From: Mimachlamys varia
Taxonomy: Eukaryota > Mollusca > Bivalvia > Pectinida > Pectinidae
Reading direction: 5' to 3'
Assembly: GCA_947623455.1 (NCBI GenBank)
Contig: OX392545.1
Location: 21,178,001 to 21,242,000, forward strand
DNA: 64,000 nucleotides
Position numbers and translations under genes: made by a program. Position 1 is the first letter of the stretch; each line of letters begins with the position of its first letter. Positions 58,166 through 64,000 of the stretch are shown here, piece by piece. Below the pieces are notes generated by a model. It saw only the letters and a program-made list of their open reading frames with translations, did no database searches and was not told where the DNA came from.

Positions 58166-58345
58166 ACCGAAGCGTTTACAAAATCATAACCCGAAATTAA
58201 AATCGTTTAAACTCGGGGCAAAATATGAACAAAGGAAATATTTACATGGAAACTCTCGTAAAAGTTCAAGAGAATAAGACCAGGTGTTCCGGAAGAGTAA
58301 GCGACTTCTACTTCATAGACGACACTCGCCATGCAATTTTTGGTC
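58166..58345 (+). repeat. R1 dispersed repeat copy
   Basis: From 'agcgtttacaaaatcataac' through 'caggtgttccggaagagtaa' to 'gacactcgccatgcaa'. It runs directly into a LINE-like fragment. Confidence 0.82.
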
Positions 58346-58351
58346 AAATCC

Positions 58352-58479
58352 AAGAACATATTATTAGGTACCTGAATTCCCTACCCGTGAACGTGATCCG
58401 AGCACCGAGCATAATAACTTTTGAAACTTGTCTCGATAAAATTTACGGAAGTGACGACGAGAAGTTCAAACAACATTAG
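58352..58479 (+). pseudogene. LINE ORF2 C-terminal fragment
   Basis: The translation YLNSLPVNVIRAPSIITF followed by ETCLDKIY has the 'W/LNSLP-x2-V-x-A-x-S-x3-F-x3-LDK' pattern that ends many non-LTR retrotransposon polyproteins. It terminates at TAG, 58,477-58,479. Only the last ~40 codons survive, joined in frame to R1 sequence, so it is a truncated remnant. Whether R1 derives from the 3' end of such a LINE is unknown. Confidence 0.5.
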
Positions 58480-58668
58480 AGTGACGTCACATCACATGGA
58501 GGATACGTATATTGACAAAATTATTGACGATCTTAATATAGCCGCAGAAATATCTACGTGATGAAAAAAAAAGTTAAAAAACATTAGCGTGACGTCACGT
58601 CACACGGAAAATACATCTTATATTGACATAATTGTTGACGATTTGAATATAGTCGTTATAAATAGAAA
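58472..58668 (+). repeat. ~105-bp tandem duplication with GTGACGTCAC
   Basis: Two units start 'aacattagagtgacgtcaca' and 'aacattagcgtgacgtcacg', each followed by 'ttgac...attgacgat...gaatatag'. Each contains the palindrome GTGACGTCAC, a full CRE-type site. Confidence 0.75.
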
Positions 58669-58789
58669 GGATAAAGGGGTCAGGAGGTTAAAGTTTAACG
58701 AATTACAAGTATGGTTACCGGTACGATGTATGATATAGGTCCCTGGAAAATGCTGTTATTGTGGTGCGTGGGTTCTATTTAGAAAATAT

Positions 58790-60290
58790 TAACTCGATAT
58801 TTACACAGATGACGTTATACAACTACTATCAATAAACGGCAAGGAATTACTTATTTGAACACGACATTTAAATCAACATTGATGACGTAATACAATTACT
58901 AACAATAAACGGCAAGGAATCACTTATTTGAACACGATATTTCAATCAACATTGATGACGTAATACAATTACTAACAATATACGGCAAGGAATTACTTAT
59001 TTGAACACGATATTTCAATCAACATTGATGACGTAATACAATTACTAACAATATACGGCAAGGAATTACTTATTTGAACACGACATTTTAATCACATTGA
59101 TGACATAATACAATTACTAACAATATACGGTAAGGAATCACTATTTGAACACGACATTTAAATCAACATTGATGACGTAATACAATTACTAACAATATAG
59201 GGTAAGGGATCACTTATTTGAACACGACATTTTAATCACATTGATGACATAATACAATTACTAACAATATACGGCAAGGGATCACTTATTTGAACACGAT
59301 ATTTCAATCAACATTGATGACGTAATACAATTACTAACAATATAGGGTAAGGGATCACTATTTGAACACGACATTTAAATCACATTGATAACGTAATACA
59401 ATTACTAACAATATAGGGCAAGGAATCACTATTTGAACACGATATTTCAATCAACATTGATGACGTTATACAATAACTAACAATATACGGCAAGGAATCA
59501 ATTATTTGAACACGATATTTCAATCAACATTGATGACGTAATACAATTACTAACAATATACAGCAAGGAATTACTTATTTGAACACGACATTTTAATCAC
59601 ATTGATGACATAATACAATTACTAATAATATACGGCAAGGAATCACTATTTGAACACGACATTTAAATCAACATTGATGACGTAATACAATTACTAACAA
59701 TATAGGGTAAGGGATCACTTATTTGAACACGACATTTTAATCACATTGATGACATAATACAATTACTAACAATATACGGCAAGGGATCACTTATTTGAAC
59801 ACGATATTTCAATCAACATTGATGACGTAATACAATTACTAACAATATAGGGTAAGGGATCACTATTTGAACACGACATTTAAATCAACATTAATGACGT
59901 AATACAATTACTAACAATAAATTATTAGGCATCACATATTTTAACACGACATTTAAATCATCATTGATTACCTAACACAATTACCAACAATATACGGCAA
60001 GGAATCACTTATTTGAACACGATATTTCAATCAACATTGATGACGTTATCGAACACTAACAATATACGGCAAGGAATCATTTATTTGAACACGATATTTC
60101 AATCAACATTGATGACGTAATACAATTACTAACAATATAGGGTAAGGAATTACCTATTTGAACACGACATTTAAATCACATTGATGACGTAATACAATTA
60201 CTAACAATATACGGCAAGGAATCACTATTTGAACACGACATTTAAATCAACATTGATGACGTAATGCAATTACTAACAAATTAGGATAAG
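58790..60290 (+). repeat. 73-bp tandem array, about 20 units
   Basis: The unit is 'aacattgatgacgtaataca', 'attactaacaatatacggca', 'aggaatcacttatttgaaca' and 'cgatatttcaatc'. Variant blocks (gataTTTC/gacaTTTA, ATACGG/ATAGGG, deletion of 'tta' before tttgaac) recur together, indicating higher-order amplification. Nearly every unit holds TGACGTAA. Confidence 0.96.
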
Positions 60291-60334
60291 GACTCATTTA
60301 CATTTGTGTTAAAACAAATTAGTTACATAATTAT

Positions 60335-60600
60335 GATCATTCCTGGCTTTCTGTATAATTTCTGGCTTTCTGTATAACAGGAAATGTTAGTTACATATGA
60401 TCATTTCTGGCTCTCTGTATAACAGGTAATGTAAATTTCATATAGACATTCCTTGTCTCTGTATAACAGGTACTGTTAGTTACATATAAACATTCCTGGT
60501 TTTCTGTATAACTGGTAATGTTAGTTTCATATAAACATTTCTGGCTTTCTGTATACCAAGGAATGTTAGTTTCATATAAACATTCCTGGTTTCCGTGGTT
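60335..60600 (+). repeat. 45-bp minisatellite, about 5 units
   Basis: The unit is 'aacaggtaatgttagttaca', 'tataaacattcctggctttc' and 'tgtat'. The period of 15 codons opens a minus-strand frame of 72 codons, judged spurious. Confidence 0.9.
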
Positions 60601-60824
60601 GCTATTCAATCACGGATTTTAATACAACATATTTGAAAGATATACGTGTCAACTGTTTATGAATACAGGTAATCCACTAACATTTTGTACCACGAATTAA
60701 TCTAAAAGGCTTCATACCGTGAAAGTTGTTAAAGTTCGCAGGTTTACAATTATGCGATTTTCTGTCTGACACCTAATGGTGTTAATTTAAATTTGCGAAT
60801 CACAATATATTAAATTGTAAAACC

Positions 60825-60830
60825 TTTATT
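60825..60830 (-). promoter_or_regulatory. polyadenylation signal AATAAA
   Basis: A minus-strand AATAAA 127 bp downstream of the stop codon of the seven-transmembrane receptor gene. Confidence 0.45.
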
Positions 60831-60956
60831 ATATAACCGAACTATAAACATTTTCATCAGGTGTTAGTTTTTGAAAATTATGATGCATTTACGAATTTAA
60901 GCCATATAAACGATTAATAGTAACTATACAGCAGAACCAAGGAACACTGCCGCCAC

Positions 60957-62504
60957 TTAACGTGAACTAGATATTGTTTCAGAATTAGCTCGACTCTTTC
61001 GAAGCATATCTTTACAACATTTGAAAGACTGATGATTACATGCGAAAGAAAATGCAATAAACATTCCTTGGAGACTAGCGATGTTTTCAAAAATTATCAT
61101 TAGAATTTCAGATTCAACCAGTACAGCAATTATTCCTAATATCCAGCTAAATCCCATGAGTGTCGAAACTTTAATGAATATAATTAATTTTGGTTTAACT
61201 GTTTTCAATGTATTTGATATCGATGTGGTATATATGTAATGGATGATACAGACAAAAACGACGATGTTTCCACACAGGATAAAAAATATCGGTATAATGA
61301 AAGAGAATAGTAAAGCCAACACTTGCGAAATAAAACAAACACTACCGCCATACCATTTCTCTGTCGGTGCTAAAAACAAATTCGTTATTTTTGTAGTCGC
61401 AACAATAGCAACACTAATGGCTAAACCTACACATGTATATTTCACTGTAATCAATGTGTTTTCCGATCTACTGTATGTCTTTAAATTTCTTATTTCTCTG
61501 TGGAATCGAAAGGAACAGAGGAACATCAATACAAAGGTACCAAGCCACGCGAAGTGATGTATCAACCCAAGCCATTCACAATACTCGTCTGTGATTGTGA
61601 AAACGGACATGATAAAGAAACACATCTGAGCGATCAGTAAGAAAATGATCAAAACAAGAATTAGATCTAATTTACCATTTCTCATAAACGGGACCACACA
61701 GAATTGTACCAGAGAGTATAAAAGACAAAGCATTGATATACAGGTACACGCCGCATTTATGATAGTTCGGTAATGAACGCTGTCCGGCCCCGTCTTAATT
61801 TGATATTTTGACCGGAAAATATCTACGCATAGAAAATGTTCTCCATTTGAGAAGACGACATCAGTTGAATCAATGATCGTTCCATTTAAATGAAAGTAGA
61901 CATCTCTCTCATTAGCAGTATTTAACAAACTTCTATTAAACTCGGTTATAGCAGTATCATTTCCCTCGAGGTGAACTTTTACTGCTGCACAAGGTAAACG
62001 GTTTTGCATATATTCCACATATTCAGACATTAAATAAGTGGGATTATCAAAAGAGATATTACACTTACAAGTTAGATTGGAAACGTCATTGACGTGATGA
62101 AATGAACCACCATCGTGCAATGTCTGGCTATAATTTGCAACCAAATCAGCTACCAACTGTCTTTCATAGTCAACGCTGCAGTTATTGTGATATTGAGATT
62201 TTAGTGGGAGCCGTAGTATTACAACACAGCATGTTTTTCCAGAAAAGATATTTGTACCAAATATAGTCTTGAAACCTGAGAAATCTACCGATAGGGTGTA
62301 AGAAATGCAACTTCTCTTCAACTGTTTTACCACATATCGAAGCAACTTATAGAATAGATTATTCTCTTGTGGTCTGACAAATGTTCTTCCATTTACTTCG
62401 AATAAAAAATCCAATAGTTTACCATCTGCTGTGTATTGAACATCGCCACATCTGCCTCCAAATGGTTCCATGTTGTTTGGACAATACAGACGCTGGCACC
62501 CAAT
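60957..62504 (-). CDS. somatomedin-B-type 7TM receptor, exon 2 (ectodomain remainder and 7TM)
   Basis: Acceptor proposed at 'atcaatcaacag' (62,505-62,516), phase 0; stop TAA at 60,957. Residue numbers are for the joined 842-residue protein. The exon opens with a small Cys motif (LYCPNNMEPFGGRCGD), then ~230 residues of ectodomain with many N-glycosylation sequons. Seven hydrophobic helices follow at about 575-598, 606-628, 637-657, 680-702, 719-750, 766-790 and 794-815, and a short serine-rich tail. Family-B hallmarks are a Cys before helix 3 (DEYCEW), a Cys in extracellular loop 2 (GGSVCF), helix 6 GFSWILG and helix 7 ASLQGMFIAF. No GPS cleavage motif (Cys-x-Cys/HLT type) precedes helix 1, so it is not a canonical adhesion receptor. 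Alternative acceptors (for example 62,493) also keep the frame. Confidence 0.9.
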   Translation of the reverse strand: MGCQRLYCPNNMEPFGGRCGDVQYTADGKLLDFLFEVNGRTFVRPQENNLFYKLLRYVVKQLKRSCISYTLSVDFSGFKTIFGTNIFSGKTCCVVILRLPLKSQYHNNCSVDYERQLVADLVANYSQTLHDGGSFHHVNDVSNLTCKCNISFDNPTYLMSEYVEYMQNRLPCAAVKVHLEGNDTAITEFNRSLLNTANERDVYFHLNGTIIDSTDVVFSNGEHFLCVDIFRSKYQIKTGPDSVHYRTIINAACTCISMLCLLYSLVQFCVVPFMRNGKLDLILVLIIFLLIAQMCFFIMSVFTITDEYCEWLGLIHHFAWLGTFVLMFLCSFRFHREIRNLKTYSRSENTLITVKYTCVGLAISVAIVATTKITNLFLAPTEKWYGGSVCFISQVLALLFSFIIPIFFILCGNIVVFVCIIHYIYTTSISNTLKTVKPKLIIFIKVSTLMGFSWILGIIAVLVESEILMIIFENIASLQGMFIAFSFACNHQSFKCCKDMLRKSRANSETISSSR

Positions 62505-62964
62505 CTGTTGATTGATCATAAATTGTATTAGTGTTTCATATGGTAAACCAAATACAATTTTTTTTGCACACATTTTCGGTCATTTCAGATCACTTCTCAT
62601 TATGTTTGAAGTTGTGTTAAAAATCGTATTACTTAGTTACTTGTATTGTGCTAAATAATAAAAAATAAAAAAATCAGAGAATACCAAAGCGTCAACAAAA
62701 CCATAATCCGAACTCAAAATCGATTAAACTAGGGGCAAAATAGGAACAAAGGAAAGATTTACATGGAGACTCTCGTAAAAGCAGAAGAGAATAAGACCAG
62801 GTGTTCCGGAAGAGTTAGCGTCTTCTGCTTCATGCTATTTTCATTCGCACTTAAATTGTGATTCTGTAGAGATGTCGCATATGATTTAAAAACAAAACAG
62901 TCATAATTATCAATTTTAATTTCATGTTAAAAATGGTTTTGTTTTCTAGCTGTTGTAATATTAC
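62505..62964 (-). other. intron of the 7TM receptor gene
   Basis: A 460-bp intron with GT donor (aag|gtaata) and AG acceptor. It contains an R1 copy in the opposite orientation. In-frame stops in it rule out a single continuous exon. Confidence 0.75.
62672..62835 (+). repeat. R1 dispersed repeat copy
   Basis: Runs from 'agagaataccaaagcgtcaa' through 'aaaaccataatccgaactca' and 'accaggtgttccggaagagt' to 'tagcgtcttctgcttcatg'. It is among the best-preserved R1 copies and lies within the receptor intron. Confidence 0.88.
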
Positions 62965-63945
62965 CTTGTCAGAAAGATGTATTTCTGTTTCGCCACACTG
63001 TGGTGTATTCGAGCGAGGGTGTAGAAGCGCAGACAGGTCTATCAAGGTACCCAACGTAGACAGTTGTGAAAACCAAATCGGAGGACGCACTTTTTCGTCG
63101 AAACATTGCAGACGCTTGGAAATGTTTGGATAGTAAGGGTTATTGTCATCAATGTAACACTGTAGTGTCCTGTAATAGTCCGAACTTGTTTTCAAGATAT
63201 ATCTTATTGGCATAAAAATGCGATTTTCACATGTTGTTTCGTTTTCCAATACGCTTAAGAGAATATTATAAACAAATTCCTGAAAACAATACCGTGTTAC
63301 TGTATATGTTGGTGGTTCAAATATGTAACTGCAGTAGACACTCTTAATTTTCAACATTGCTATTTCAAGAAAAGACAACGAGTTTTGATAATTACCAAAA
63401 GCATAAAAAGGGGGTCCGCAAAGAACATTTAAACGCCAGGGAACCCATTGATATATTCCGTGACATTTCGCACAATGTCTGTTTTTGAAAGTTACATTTG
63501 TGCTGAGGTCAGTAACAGGAACAACGTCCAGAAGACCATTGGTATAGCTTTGTTCACATCTGTTACTTACGTCTTCCTGAGTGCCGTCTGATTCTGGACA
63601 AGACGAAACCATGAGCGCTCCTCGTTCTTCAGTCAGCCAGTCTTTGCTGACCAGTTCACAAGTTGTTTTATTCAGAAATGTCCGATGTTGAATGTTCAGC
63701 TCCTTGATCGATTGTCTCCTTACCTCAGCATCATAACAGCAGTCATCGTAGTATACACACAACTCGTCACATCTACAGTAGATATTCTTTGATCCACTGG
63801 AACAGGAATGATACTCGCGGTGACATTGTTCAAGATGGTCAAAGTGATGATTAGATAAATAACAGATTCGAAATGTTAGACTCAAAACCATATAATATAC
63901 TAATGACTTCATATTGAGTAAATCTATGAGACGAATATTTGTCAT
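62965..63945 (-). CDS. somatomedin-B-type 7TM receptor, exon 1 (signal peptide and N-terminal ectodomain)
   Basis: A stop codon (TGA) lies directly before the ATG at 63,945, closing the frame. A second ATG at 63,912 gives a cleaner signal peptide (MKSLVYYMVLSLTFRICYL) and is the likelier start. Residues ~41-75 form a somatomedin-B-like cysteine cluster ending in CRCDELCVYYDDCC, an eight-cysteine fold known from vitronectin-type proteins. The following ~250 residues are a Cys-rich ectodomain with the motif NRHCAKCHG and several N-x-T sites. The exon ends GAC AAG|gtaata in phase 0 and joins exon 2 to make an 842-residue receptor (831 from the second ATG). Downstream codons before the stop (to 62,851) are intronic. 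Ligand unknown. Confidence 0.88.
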
Positions 63946-64000
63946 TCAATGGATGTAAAACAAATTGATGCGATAGGTTCCGCAAGCAAGAGTAAGTTTG
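63946..64000 (-). other. upstream flank of receptor gene
   Basis: Only 55 bp are visible. A stop precedes the ATG in frame, so any 5' exon would be non-coding. Confidence 0.4.

Noticed and set aside
60391..60609. 72-codon minus-strand frame
   Set aside because: It is a by-product of the 45-bp tandem repeat.
62851..62964. C-terminal 38 codons of the long frame at 62,851-63,945
   Set aside because: They follow a good donor (AAG|gtaata) and have no relation to the receptor ectodomain.

Overview
This looks like a stretch of nuclear genome from a marine bivalve mollusc. The bivalve call is an inference from three things: the gene families present, the spliced exons in AT-rich DNA, and a dispersed repeat beginning near 'cctattaacagccagggtca' that I associate with bivalves. 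The species cannot be fixed from sequence alone; a scallop-like animal is a guess. Coding density is very low. I can support three genes. (1) On the + strand, 35.5-40.2 kb, a two-Ig-domain surface protein has four exons, all joined in phase 1, ending in a GPI-anchor-like tail; its leader exon is uncertain. (2) On the - strand, 52.2-55.3 kb, there is a complete three-exon secreted protein of the molluscan 'short-chain collagen C4-like' type. (3) On the - strand, 61.0-63.9 kb, there is a two-exon family-B-type seven-transmembrane receptor with a somatomedin-B domain.

Most of the rest is repeat. Tandem arrays make up roughly 8 kb: a 25-bp satellite at 25.5-27.1 kb, a 31-bp array at 29.3-30.1 kb, a 38-bp array at 31.4-31.9 kb, a 42-bp array at 40.7-42.2 kb, a degenerate ~28-bp/160-bp array at 49.1-50.75 kb, a 73-bp array at 58.8-60.3 kb, and smaller ones at 3.1, 4.9, 5.1-5.6 and 60.3-60.6 kb. 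Several show higher-order periodicity. Dispersed elements include inverted-repeat (MITE-like) elements, tRNA-derived SINEs, a ~220-280 bp family (called R1 here) with about a dozen copies, and decayed fragments of LINE and reverse-transcriptase elements.

The most interesting signal is a second dispersed family (R2, five copies). Each copy carries, or once carried, a 44-nt type I hammerhead ribozyme: stem I GCATCA/TGATGC, a CTGANGA box, a GTCC...GGAC stem II, a GAAA box, and a GTA cleavage triplet. Two copies (23.2 kb and 54.9 kb) have every core base intact. Two carry single disabling core changes and one has lost the first core box. The intact 54.9-kb copy lies in sense orientation inside intron 1 of the collagen-C4-like gene, about 75 nt from its 5' splice site, so it could cut that pre-mRNA. 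A decayed reverse transcriptase that has lost its YIDD-type catalytic segment lies at 50.85-51.5 kb.

Boundaries of exons come from matching splice dinucleotides, phases and protein continuity read by eye. Repeat boundaries are approximate. No database search was possible.
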